Shown piece by piece: positions 53,071 to 60,423 of a stretch of DNA of 64,000 nt (position 1 is the first letter of the stretch; each line of letters begins with the position of its first letter). The notes under the pieces are model-generated. The model was not told the DNA's origin, ran no database searches, and saw nothing but the letters and a program-made list of their open reading frames with translations. A program made the position numbers and the translations under genes. Origin of the DNA: Crocosphaera sp. (GTDB lineage Bacteria; Cyanobacteriota; Cyanobacteriia; Cyanobacteriales; Microcystaceae); assembly GCA_030065205.1 (NCBI GenBank), contig JASJDN010000003.1, forward strand, positions 1-64,000. Direction: 5' to 3'.

Positions 53071-53320
53071 TACTACCTATCAGGCTTTCAAATAATAGTT
53101 TAATCTAGGTTTCCATTTTATTGTACCTTATTTAGCAATATTTGGCTCAACCTCGATAAACTTTAACTAACTTATGGACTTATTTCTTAAAACAAACAAC
53201 CCAAATAATTAAGCTAGTAAATCCAATATAGATAAAAACTGTAATCCAATCGAGAAAGGTATGAGAAATCATTTTTTATCTTATTATCAATTTAGTCTAT
53301 GATTATAACATATCATAACA
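53071..53320. other. Intergenic stretch with a possible frameshifted membrane peptide
   Basis: On the minus strand from 53273 a 19-codon frame (MISHTFLDWITVFIYIGFY) ends at a stop. Removing one T in a TTTT run would continue it into a 30-residue single-helix peptide ending in CFKK at 53180. No ribosome site is visible. Nothing else is recognised here. Confidence 0.3.
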
Positions 53321-53345
53321 GTAGGGTGAGCCAAGCTCACCCTAC
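53321..53345. repeat. Perfect 11-bp hairpin GTAGGGTGAGC / GCTCACCCTAC
   Basis: Arms at 53321-53331 and 53335-53345 with a 3-nt loop, ending 5 bp before the stop codon of the neighbouring minus-strand gene. Its core resembles the GTAGGGTGGGC repeats near 9.4, 13.0 and 18.7 kb. Confidence 0.75.
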
Positions 53346-53350
53346 TCATT

Positions 53351-53773
53351 TTAATCATCTTTACTTAACTCTCTCCAAGCTGCTTTTAAAGCTAAAGGGA
53401 AACGTTTACCTATTTTTTTAATGCGAGTTATACTCTTTTGAATTGATGTTTTAATTTGAGATAATTTGGAATTTTGATGTTGCTGGTTTCTTTGAGGATA
53501 GGTTAAATCCTTAATAATAACCTCATGAGGATTAAGATAACGAATACCAGAAGATAATTCTTCAGTATCAAACCAGTTATTATCGGGATCAAGCACCGAT
53601 GAAATCAGAAAATCTGACTCATCCCCTCTAAACCTATTGGTTGGATTATTCCAGTAATAAATTTTACGCTTTCCATCACAAACTATTTCTTCAAAACCAT
53701 CAATTTGAGGAGAAGATTGTTGATTATTATCAATGATTTTTACTTGGCGATAATGACGATAACTATGACTCAT
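53351..53773 (-). CDS. Hypothetical protein
   Basis: A 140-residue protein of no known family. The first half is polar and acidic, with DESDFLISSVLDPDNNWFDTEE; the C-terminal 45 residues are strongly basic and helical (KTSIQKSITRIKKIGKRFP), which could bind membrane or nucleic acid. An AAGGAG ribosome site lies about 7 nt before the ATG, so translation is likely. It follows the 37-residue membrane peptide gene by 104 bp on the same strand. Confidence 0.6.
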   Translation of the reverse strand: MSHSYRHYRQVKIIDNNQQSSPQIDGFEEIVCDGKRKIYYWNNPTNRFRGDESDFLISSVLDPDNNWFDTEELSSGIRYLNPHEVIIKDLTYPQRNQQHQNSKLSQIKTSIQKSITRIKKIGKRFPLALKAAWRELSKDD

Positions 53774-53877
53774 AATAATCTCCTTATATAATTCTTTCCT
53801 TTTACTATGAGAATAACATTGATGACTTATTATTGAGGTTCGGTTATGATCCCCTCATGGGTAGGGATTTCTGCTCG

Positions 53878-53991
53878 TTACTTCTTTTTTTTCTTAAATA
53901 GTGTAGTTCCCATTTCTGTTTTCGCTGAAAAAATCAAATAAGCAATTAAGAGTGTCACCCCAAGAAAAAAAGAAAAAAGCTCATTATCCAT
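53878..53991 (-). CDS. 37-residue single-pass membrane peptide
   Basis: Minus-strand frame MDNELFSFFLGVTLLIAYLI followed by FSAKTEMGTTLF and a lysine-rich tail. One hydrophobic helix (about residues 5-22) has an acidic N-terminus and a basic C-terminus, the shape of small photosynthetic or respiratory subunits. AGGAGG lies 8 nt before the ATG, the strongest ribosome site in the area. It does not match PsbM, PsbN, Psb30, PetN, PetL or PetM as I remember them. Likely a real, unassigned small membrane protein. Confidence 0.6.
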   Translation of the reverse strand: MDNELFSFFLGVTLLIAYLIFSAKTEMGTTLFKKKKK

Positions 53992-54064
53992 CTTATTATC
54001 CTCCTTTTGTTATAATAATATTGTTCTTAATTTATCATGATTTCACCCTATTAATTCCTCACTA

Positions 54065-54646
54065 ATGAATGAAACTTTAGCCCCTTGGCGAGCTATTTTA
54101 TCCCGCGCTCTTCATCGCAACCGAAGTTTAGCGAATGCTCGTTATTTTCAATTAGCAACCATTAATCTTCAAGGAAAACCCACTAATCGTACGGTTGTTT
54201 TTAGAGGCTTTTTTAACGGAAGTAATCAACTGCAAATCATCACCGATAGTCGAAGTGAAAAAATCAATCATATCAAGAATAATTCTGCTAGTGAAATTTG
54301 TTGGTATTTTCCGAAGACGAGGGAACAATTTCGTATTACTGGAAATTTGACCATCATTGATGAAACCCATGATAATCAAACCCCAAGGTTAACCGTTTGG
54401 CAAAACCTTTCAGACTCAGCTAAACAACAGTTTACCTGGCCCCATCCTGGTCAACCTTTAACCAATAACCAGCAAGATTTTTGTCAAGAAATTCCTTCAA
54501 ATAATCAACCTCTCTCTAATTTTATTCTCCTTTTATTTAACCCTCAAAACGTCGAACATTTAGAATTACGAGGAAATCCCCATCAAAGAACTCTTTATTA
54601 CTTAGATGATGAGAAAAACTGGATTGTCGAAGCAGTTAATCCTTGA
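54065..54646 (+). CDS. Alr4036-type PPOX-class FMN-dependent flavoprotein
   Basis: A 193-residue split-barrel flavoprotein of the pyridoxamine-5'-phosphate oxidase-like superfamily. The start LAPWRAILSRALHRNRSLANARYFQLATI and TNRTVVFRGF (given in part), SEKINHI, AEICWYF-like SEICWYFPKTREQFRI fit the cyanobacterial Alr4036 subgroup. True PdxH function is not certain, since this subgroup is separate from classical PdxH. Monocistronic with a hairpin terminator downstream. Confidence 0.85.
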   Translation: MNETLAPWRAILSRALHRNRSLANARYFQLATINLQGKPTNRTVVFRGFFNGSNQLQIITDSRSEKINHIKNNSASEICWYFPKTREQFRITGNLTIIDETHDNQTPRLTVWQNLSDSAKQQFTWPHPGQPLTNNQQDFCQEIPSNNQPLSNFILLLFNPQNVEHLELRGNPHQRTLYYLDDEKNWIVEAVNP

Positions 54647-54743
54647 TTGATAATTGATAATTAAGTAAAAAAATGATAGAAATTTAAACGAATGAAACAT
54701 ATAGAAATCAGGTTTCAGTTATGAGAAAATTACTAGAAAAATA

Positions 54744-54773
54744 AAACACAGTGTTAATGATTTAACAGTGTTT
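54744..54773 (+). terminator. Hairpin downstream of the PPOX gene
   Basis: AAACAC pairs with GTGTTT, then after a 2-nt bulge TGTTAA pairs with the TTTAACA arm, about 100 bp past the stop codon. The T-run is weak. Confidence 0.5.
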
Positions 54774-54803
54774 ATTCATGTCAATTAAGCCACAAGAAAC
54801 TGT

Positions 54804-54965
54804 CATTGCGAGGAGGCAAAATCTTTACTGGAGATTAATTTGAGACTTATTTCTGCCTCCGAAGCAATCTCTATTTTTCTGTTGGGTATTGTTAGAGATT
54901 GCTTCGGGGAATAAGGAGGACACATCACGCAATAGTAGTAGTTAACCCCTCCCAATGACACTCAA
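54804..54965. repeat. Interspersed repeat with 14-bp perfect hairpin
   Basis: CCGAAGCAATCTCT (54859-54872) and AGAGATTGCTTCGG (54894-54907) are perfect arms around 21 nt. Flanking TCATTGCGAGGAGGCA and TGCCTCC form an outer pair, and CCCCTCCCAATGACA closes the unit. It matches the element at 17109-17174. The rest of 54647-55102 shows no gene. Confidence 0.65.
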
Positions 54966-55102
54966 GAAATAACCATTCACCTGTAAGTTGACACGAATGA
55001 ATACGCTTATCTCCTTCTCGCTTTATTGCTCACATATTATTAATGATGGCTATATATGCTAAAATTAGGATTATATTAACTGTTAAAATACTGTCTAAAA
55101 TT

Positions 55103-55396
55103 ATGAATTTCGTCAATATAGCCAACTGGGGTTTAGGATTATTTTTAGGATTAATGACCTTTTTATTCATCTTTCGTATTGTCTTAACCTGGTATCCCCA
55201 AGTTGAATTAAACCGCCTTCCGTGGAAATTAATTGCCTTACCCACTGAACCTCTATTAATTCCTGTCCGTCGCGTGATTCCTCCTTTGGGTGGGGTGGAT
55301 ATTAGTCCGATTATCTGGGTAGGTATTTGTAGTTTACTCAGAGAAATTTTAGTGGGTCAACAAGGTTTGATTACAATGGCGTTAAATAGTCATTAA
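55103..55396 (+). CDS. YggT/Ycf19-family membrane protein
   Basis: A 97-residue protein with two hydrophobic helices (GLGLFLGLMTFLFIFRIVLTW and IIWVGICSLLREIL) and the family motif PTEPLLIPVRRVIPPLGGVDISP (in part). Ycf19/YggT proteins act in membrane or nucleoid organisation and assembly of thylakoid complexes. The frame opens at 55043, but MNFVNIANW at 55103 is the family-like start. Confidence 0.88.
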   Translation: MNFVNIANWGLGLFLGLMTFLFIFRIVLTWYPQVELNRLPWKLIALPTEPLLIPVRRVIPPLGGVDISPIIWVGICSLLREILVGQQGLITMALNSH

Positions 55397-55426
55397 AAAG
55401 GAGAGATATCTTCAGAAATACCTCTC
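55395..55426 (-). terminator. Terminator-like hairpin between the ycf19-type gene and first PEP-CTERM gene
   Basis: GAGAGATAT and a GTATTTC-containing arm ending CCTCTC make an imperfect stem; on the minus strand a CTTTTT run follows. It abuts the ycf19-type stop codon and so could serve both convergent genes. A closely related hairpin is at 56657-56688. Confidence 0.6.
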
Positions 55427-55580
55427 ATCAATCAATAATATAGGCTCAAGGAATTTTTCAAATTATGAATTAACTAACGTGAATTCGGCATAAGCTTAAA
55501 GCCTAATAAAATCCTTAGCTGAAATCTTCACCATATTATAATCTAACGCCTATCTCCGAACCCTTAACCCGGAACTCAGG

Positions 55581-56534
55581 TTACTTACCTTTGTGCTTTA
55601 GGCGACTACCTAAACCAAGTCCAGCTAAAGCGGTTAAACCGATGATCGTTCCGGGTTCAGGAACATTGGGTGGTCGTCCTTCGGTAGTAATAGCCCCATT
55701 AATTCCTGCTTGGAACACCGTTGGAGGGTCGTCGCTAGCAGGCAAATCTTCGGGATCAACACTTGTTACCCCAGTAAACAGAGAAACGATAGATGGAGTG
55801 TCTTTGAAGTTGCCTTCCATGTCAACAAAGAAACCTTCAAAGTCTAGGGTAACTTCAAACGCACCAGGATCGCGTTCCTCAACAATCCGTGTAAATGCGG
55901 TAGCAAAATACTTAAAGTCACCTAAAGGATTATCTCCAACCCCAGATGCTTCTCCGTACTGGCCATCTCCATCGGTATCAAATTCGAGGAAAGCAGGGAG
56001 AGTGGTAACATCAACTGCCCCACCAAAGGTAAGATCATAAGTAACATTGTTACAAATTCTGTTATCTCCTCGACAGGTGGTTGAACCTGGCTGACTAGCT
56101 TCCAAAGCACCGATAGCAGCAATAGTGAAGCCGAGATCGTTAGTTAATATATTGGAGGCTAAAACGGGATCAAAGGGATCTCTGACTGTAAATTGACGGC
56201 CATCCAACTTCTGCAATACTTCATCGATAGAAGCTAGCCCCTCAATAGGGAAAATAGGAGGATAAGTATTGGGATCACCAGGAACAATACCGAAGATACC
56301 GGCTACACCATCAATAGGATTTTCTGGAGTGGTTACTCGGCTATTTCCAGGACTCAAGGGGGCAGGAGGGTCATTAATGGTTATAATTGCGTTGTTATTG
56401 AAGAAGATACCCGCTTCAGATGTAAAACTAACACCGCCGGGTCCGAATGTTGACGCTTGAGCAGCAGTGGTAGCTGTCGTTATTCCTACGGTTACACCAA
56501 GCATCCCTAATAAGTTGAGGATTTTGTTATTCAT
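55581..56534 (-). CDS. PEP-CTERM sorting domain protein (copy 1)
   Basis: A 317-residue exported protein. The N-terminal signal peptide (ILNLLGMLGVTVGITTATTAAQA) is followed by a beta-rich region, a DTDGDGQYGEAS loop near residue 190 with the spacing of a calcium-binding EF-hand or dockerin loop, and a C-terminal PEP-CTERM tag (VPEPGTIIGLTALAGLGLG plus basic tail) for exosortase-type sorting. Two cysteines (TTCRGDNRIC) can form a disulfide. It is the most diverged of three tandem paralogues. No exosortase gene lies in the window. Confidence 0.85.
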   Translation of the reverse strand: MNNKILNLLGMLGVTVGITTATTAAQASTFGPGGVSFTSEAGIFFNNNAIITINDPPAPLSPGNSRVTTPENPIDGVAGIFGIVPGDPNTYPPIFPIEGLASIDEVLQKLDGRQFTVRDPFDPVLASNILTNDLGFTIAAIGALEASQPGSTTCRGDNRICNNVTYDLTFGGAVDVTTLPAFLEFDTDGDGQYGEASGVGDNPLGDFKYFATAFTRIVEERDPGAFEVTLDFEGFFVDMEGNFKDTPSIVSLFTGVTSVDPEDLPASDDPPTVFQAGINGAITTEGRPPNVPEPGTIIGLTALAGLGLGSRLKHKGK

Positions 56535-56560
56535 TCGTTACTTTCTCTTCACTATGGGTG

Positions 56561-56594
56561 TTTTAATGACCACTGAGAAAATGTGCGGTCTTTA
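56561..56594 (-). promoter_or_regulatory. Conserved upstream element, PEP-CTERM copy 1
   Basis: On the minus strand TTAAAGACCGCAC ... GTGGTCATTAAAA lies about 30-60 bp before the start codon. It matches elements at 57797-57834 and 58952-58990 in placement and in the AAAGAC...GGTC pairing. Confidence 0.45.
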
Positions 56595-56656
56595 ATTGAC
56601 AATGTTAGAAGAAGATTTCTTAAAAATTCCATTATTCATGTTTTTTAACAAAATAT

Positions 56657-56688
56657 AAAAAGGAGAGGTATCCGTTAGGACACCTCTC
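56657..56688 (-). terminator. Hairpin GAGAGGTATCC / GGACACCTCTC
   Basis: Near-perfect stem with a GTTA loop, followed on the minus strand by CTTTTT, between copies 1 and 2. Sequence relative of 55395-55426, so the two probably duplicated with the genes. Confidence 0.6.
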
Positions 56689-56751
56689 AATCATTCATAT
56701 TGAATACGGCTAGGGACTTTACTTAATTTTTGATTAGCTATGTTTTTTTAG

Positions 56752-56796
56752 AAAAAAGGTATACAGTGGCACTCACTGGCACTCCTCAGCATACCT
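56752..56796 (-). terminator. Intrinsic terminator of PEP-CTERM copy 2
   Basis: AGGTATAC (56757-56764) pairs with GCATACCT (56789-56796), one mismatch, followed on the minus strand by six T residues. A near copy follows PEP-CTERM copy 3. Confidence 0.7.
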
Positions 56797-56821
56797 AAAT
56801 GATCATGCTAGACCCAAAAAA

Positions 56822-57772
56822 CTATTTAGCTTTGCGCTTTAAACGGCTACCGAAACCAAGTCCAGCTAAAGCGGTTAAACCGATGATAGTACCAGGTTCA
56901 GGTGCTTTGCGTCCTTCAGTGGTAATTTGTCCGTTAACCCCTGCTTGGAAAATAAAGGGTCCATCAGGTGCCAAAGTTTCAGGATCAACACTGGTTACCC
57001 CAGTAAACAGAGAAACAATAGAATCAGTGTGTTTGAAGTTGCCTTCCATATCCACAAAGAAACCTTCAAAGTCTAAGGAAACTTCAAAGGTATCATTACC
57101 ACGATCTTCGACAATCCGTGTAAAGGCGGTAGCAATATACTTGAAGTCACCTAAAGGATTAGAACCAACCCCAGATGCTTCTCCATACTCACCATCTCCA
57201 TCAGTATCAAATTCTAGGAAAGCAGGTAAATCTACCTTAGGATCAAGGAGTCCACCGAAGGTGAGATCATAGGTAACATTGTTACAAATTCTGTTGGGAC
57301 CAGGTGCCTGACAGGTGGTTGAACCTGGCTGAGCAGCTTCCAAAGCAGCGATAGCAGCTGCATCGAAGCTGAAATCGTTGGTTAAGACATTGGAGGCTAA
57401 AACGGGGTCAAAGGGATCTCTGACTGTAAATTGACGGCCAGCCAACTTGTCTAATACTTCATCAATATCAGCAAGCCCCTCAATAGGGAAAATAGGAGGA
57501 TAAGTATTTGGATCACCAGGAACGATACCGAAGATACCGGCTTCACCATCAAGAGGATTATCTGGAGTGGTTACTCGGCTATTTCCAGGACTCCCAGGAG
57601 CAGGGGGGTTATTGATGGTTAAAATTTCGTTGTTATTGAATTGGATACCAGCTTCAGAGGTAAAGCTGATACGTCCAGGCCCTAAAGTAGATGCTTGAGC
57701 AGCAGTGGTAACGGTAGTCATTCCTACGGTTACACCAATAACCCCTAATAAGTTAAGGATTTTGTTGTTCAT
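56822..57772 (-). CDS. PEP-CTERM sorting domain protein (copy 2)
   Basis: A 316-residue paralogue of copies 1 and 3 with the same plan: signal peptide ending TAAQAST, conserved NSRVTTP and FGIVPGDPNTYPPIFPIEG segments shared with copy 1, cysteine pair in the TTCQAPGPNRIC region, calcium-type loop DTDGDGEYGEAS, the FEGFFVDMEGNFK block, and the tail APEPGTIIGLTALAGLGFGS with basic end. Likely exported and held at or released from the surface. Role unknown. Confidence 0.85.
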   Translation of the reverse strand: MNNKILNLLGVIGVTVGMTTVTTAAQASTLGPGRISFTSEAGIQFNNNEILTINNPPAPGSPGNSRVTTPDNPLDGEAGIFGIVPGDPNTYPPIFPIEGLADIDEVLDKLAGRQFTVRDPFDPVLASNVLTNDFSFDAAAIAALEAAQPGSTTCQAPGPNRICNNVTYDLTFGGLLDPKVDLPAFLEFDTDGDGEYGEASGVGSNPLGDFKYIATAFTRIVEDRGNDTFEVSLDFEGFFVDMEGNFKHTDSIVSLFTGVTSVDPETLAPDGPFIFQAGVNGQITTEGRKAPEPGTIIGLTALAGLGFGSRLKRKAK

Positions 57773-57796
57773 GAGTGTTTACCCTATGTAAAGTAT

Positions 57797-57834
57797 GTGT
57801 TTTTAAAGACCTTATCAAAAAATTGCAGTCTTTA
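57797..57834 (-). promoter_or_regulatory. Conserved upstream element, PEP-CTERM copy 2
   Basis: Minus strand TAAAGACTGCAATTTTTT then GATAAGGTCTTTAAAAACAC. AAAGAC and GTCTTT are complementary, so it may be a hairpin or an operator. Strongly matches copy 3. Confidence 0.5.
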
Positions 57835-57935
57835 GTGGGTAATTCTAACGTATAAGTTTCCAAAACACCACGTCACTTAAAAATTTTTTTTTTCAAGCAT
57901 CTTTTTCGCCTCACATCCTTACCCTTGGAAAATTG

Positions 57936-57971
57936 AAAAAAAGGTATACGTCGGCATTGCTCAGCATACCT
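57936..57971 (-). terminator. Intrinsic terminator of PEP-CTERM copy 3
   Basis: AGGTATAC (57942-57949) pairs with GCATACCT (57964-57971), with a T-run following on the minus strand. Related to 56752-56796. Confidence 0.7.
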
Positions 57972-57999
57972 ATTGATTACACTAAACGAAGGCGAAACT

Positions 58000-58932
58000 C
58001 TACTTAACTTTTCGCTTTAAACGGCTACCGAAACCAAGTCCAGCTAAGGCGGTTAAACCGATGATCGTACCGGGTTCAGGTGCTTTGCGTCCTTCAGTGG
58101 TAATTTGTCCATTAACCCCTGCTTGGAACACTAAACTATCTTCAAACGCAGGATCGTCGGGGTCAACAACAACATCTAAAAGTTCAGGATCAACACTTGT
58201 TACCCCAGTAAACAGAGAAACGATAGATGGAGTGTCTTTAAAGTTGCCTTCCATGTCAACAAAGAAACCATCAAAATCGAAGGAAACTTCAAACGTGCCG
58301 GGTTGAGGTTCCTCAACAAGCCTTGTAAACTTGGTAACGTAATATTTGAAGTCACCTAAAGGATTATCACCTTCCCCAGATGCCTCTCCAAACAGACCAT
58401 CCATATCGGTATCAAATACTAGGAAAGGATCAAAATCTGTAACATCCACAGTCCCACCGAAGGTGAGGTCGTACATCACGTTATCACAAATCCTTACGTC
58501 TCCCTGACAGTCGGTTTGAGAAGGAGGAAAAAGAGCAGGATCTAATATAAAATCATTAGTTACTACATTGGTGGTAGGAAATTTCCGGCCATCCAACTTA
58601 GCCACGACTTCATCAAGATCAACATAAGGATAAAGAATAGGATCAGGAGCAGTAGCTAAGGGATTATCAGGATCAATACCGAAAATACCTGCTTCTGCGG
58701 ACAGAGGATTGAATGGAGTTGTTACTCTACTATTTCCGTTATCCGGGTCACCAGGAGCAGGAGGAATGGTATCTAGAGTGATTACGGCATTGTTATTGAA
58801 TAGGATACCACCCTCAGTGGTAAAGCTGACACGACCGGGGCCTAAGGTAGATGCTTGAGCAGCAGTGGTAACGGTAGTCATTCCTACGGTTACACCAACG
58901 ACTCCTAATAAGTTAAGGATTTTGTTGTTCAT
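58000..58932 (-). CDS. PEP-CTERM sorting domain protein (copy 3)
   Basis: A 310-residue paralogue, first of the triplet in transcription order. Signal peptide and C-terminal PEP-CTERM tag are nearly identical to copy 2, but the middle differs: shorter before the TDCQGDVRIC cysteine pair, and the calcium-type loop is DTDMDGLFGEAS. An extra VVDPDDPAFED acidic insert lies near the end. Each copy has its own upstream element and terminator, so the three are separately transcribed. Confidence 0.85.
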   Translation of the reverse strand: MNNKILNLLGVVGVTVGMTTVTTAAQASTLGPGRVSFTTEGGILFNNNAVITLDTIPPAPGDPDNGNSRVTTPFNPLSAEAGIFGIDPDNPLATAPDPILYPYVDLDEVVAKLDGRKFPTTNVVTNDFILDPALFPPSQTDCQGDVRICDNVMYDLTFGGTVDVTDFDPFLVFDTDMDGLFGEASGEGDNPLGDFKYYVTKFTRLVEEPQPGTFEVSFDFDGFFVDMEGNFKDTPSIVSLFTGVTSVDPELLDVVVDPDDPAFEDSLVFQAGVNGQITTEGRKAPEPGTIIGLTALAGLGFGSRLKRKVK

Positions 58933-58951
58933 CGGTAGTTACCCTAATGAT

Positions 58952-58990
58952 GTGTTTTTAAGACCTTATCATTAAAAATTGTGGCCTTTA
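58952..58990 (-). promoter_or_regulatory. Conserved upstream element, PEP-CTERM copy 3
   Basis: Minus strand TAAAGGCCACAATTTTTAAT then GATAAGGTCTTAAAAACACA, about 20-60 bp before the start. Same arrangement as copies 1 and 2. Confidence 0.5.
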
Positions 58991-59080
58991 GAAACCGATG
59001 TTAACGTCATCATTTTTAAACCCTCTAATAATTTAATTTTTTTTTTATTTTCCAGGATTTGTCTATAGATTATGTGAATA

Positions 59081-60244
59081 TTAAAAAATATCTGCCGGAT
59101 CTGCTTCTTTGAGTTTACGAATGGCGATCGCCCCAGAAACACAACACATCACCACTGTTAACAAGAACACAACAATCATTCGAGCCACACTTAACTTCAT
59201 GGGTAATAAGGTTGCTGCTTTAGCCACTTGATACAAAGCAAAAGAAATCCCCAACCCCGGAATATAACCCAAAAAAGCTAACATAATAGTTTCATGAAAA
59301 ACCACCCCTAATAGATAATTATTCGAGTAACCAATGGCTTTGAGGGTGGCATATTGAGGTAAATGATCAGCCACATCCGTTTGAATAATTTGATAAACAA
59401 TCACCGTTCCCACCACAAACCCCACAATGGTTCCTAACCGAAACATAAACCCAATGGGAGTGGTGGTGCGCCAATAGGTCTTTTCAAAATCAATAAATTC
59501 TTGCTTAGTTAAAATATTAACGTCATCGGGTAAATAAGCCTCTAAATTGTCTTTCACTATTTCAGGATCAACCCCTGGTTTCAGTCGAATTAACCCAAGA
59601 TTAATATAACCAATACGATGATGTCTAAATAACTTAAAAATCTCCTGAAAATTAGTATCACTGGTAATAATATTGCCATCAGCAGCAAAAGAAGGCCCCA
59701 AGGTAAATAAACCAACGGTTTCCACTTGATGATTATTCAACTCATTAATAGAGGTTTTGTTCTGTAAATAATTGGCAGCGATCGGACCATAATCTGGTTT
59801 AGCTTGGCGATCGAATAAAATATGATCAGGCTTTTTTAGCTTATCTAAATTTTGGTTCACTTCCGTTAAAGTAAATGTAGGCTTATCCGGATCAAATCCA
59901 AAGACAAAAATGGGGCGATAATCATTAGTTTCGGAATTTTTCCACACACCATATTCCACATAAAATTCACTTACCCCTTCAACAGCTTCAAACCCCAACG
60001 TTTGATATAAACGACGACGGGAAAACACATAAGAATAAGCTAAGGATTTAGACCGACGGTTAATCATCACTAAATCCGCATCTAAACTAGAGTGTAAACG
60101 AGTATTACTTTCATATAAAGCCCCTTCAAACCCTAGCTGCATAAACATCAAAATATTAGAAAAAGCCACCCCAGATATGGCAACAATTAAGCGTAACTTC
60201 TCCCGCTTCAGTTGCAGCCAGGCTAAAGAGTATTTAAGTTTCAT
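59081..60244 (-). CDS. devC: DevC-type ABC exporter permease
   Basis: A 387-residue FtsX/MacB-type permease of the DevC family. An N-terminal helix (LRLIVAISGVAFSNILMFMQLGFEGALYES in part), a large periplasmic domain and three C-terminal helices are visible; the sequence fits DevC, which in heterocyst-forming relatives exports envelope glycolipid with DevB and DevA. The frame extends to 60280, but MKLKYSLAWLQLKRE at 60244 is the family start. It is divergent from devB rather than between devB and devA. Confidence 0.9.
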   Translation of the reverse strand: MKLKYSLAWLQLKREKLRLIVAISGVAFSNILMFMQLGFEGALYESNTRLHSSLDADLVMINRRSKSLAYSYVFSRRRLYQTLGFEAVEGVSEFYVEYGVWKNSETNDYRPIFVFGFDPDKPTFTLTEVNQNLDKLKKPDHILFDRQAKPDYGPIAANYLQNKTSINELNNHQVETVGLFTLGPSFAADGNIITSDTNFQEIFKLFRHHRIGYINLGLIRLKPGVDPEIVKDNLEAYLPDDVNILTKQEFIDFEKTYWRTTTPIGFMFRLGTIVGFVVGTVIVYQIIQTDVADHLPQYATLKAIGYSNNYLLGVVFHETIMLAFLGYIPGLGISFALYQVAKAATLLPMKLSVARMIVVFLLTVVMCCVSGAIAIRKLKEADPADIF

Positions 60245-60423
60245 AGCCCTATTAAAATGATCCTGACAAGATTTTAACATTTTCCCATTAAGCTTGAAAT
60301 GTGTGTCGTGAGCAGGTGTCAGGGATGAAATTTCATCAGATGAACTATACTTCAGAAGGGATTCTTGGGAACGTTAATAAGGGTAATGAGCATCTTAACC
60401 CTTATCGTTCTCAAGTTAGTACC

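Noticed and set aside
55591-58306. Plus-strand frames of up to 157 codons opposite the PEP-CTERM genes
   Set aside because: Exact antisense of three real paralogues; their mutual similarity is inherited from the coding strand.
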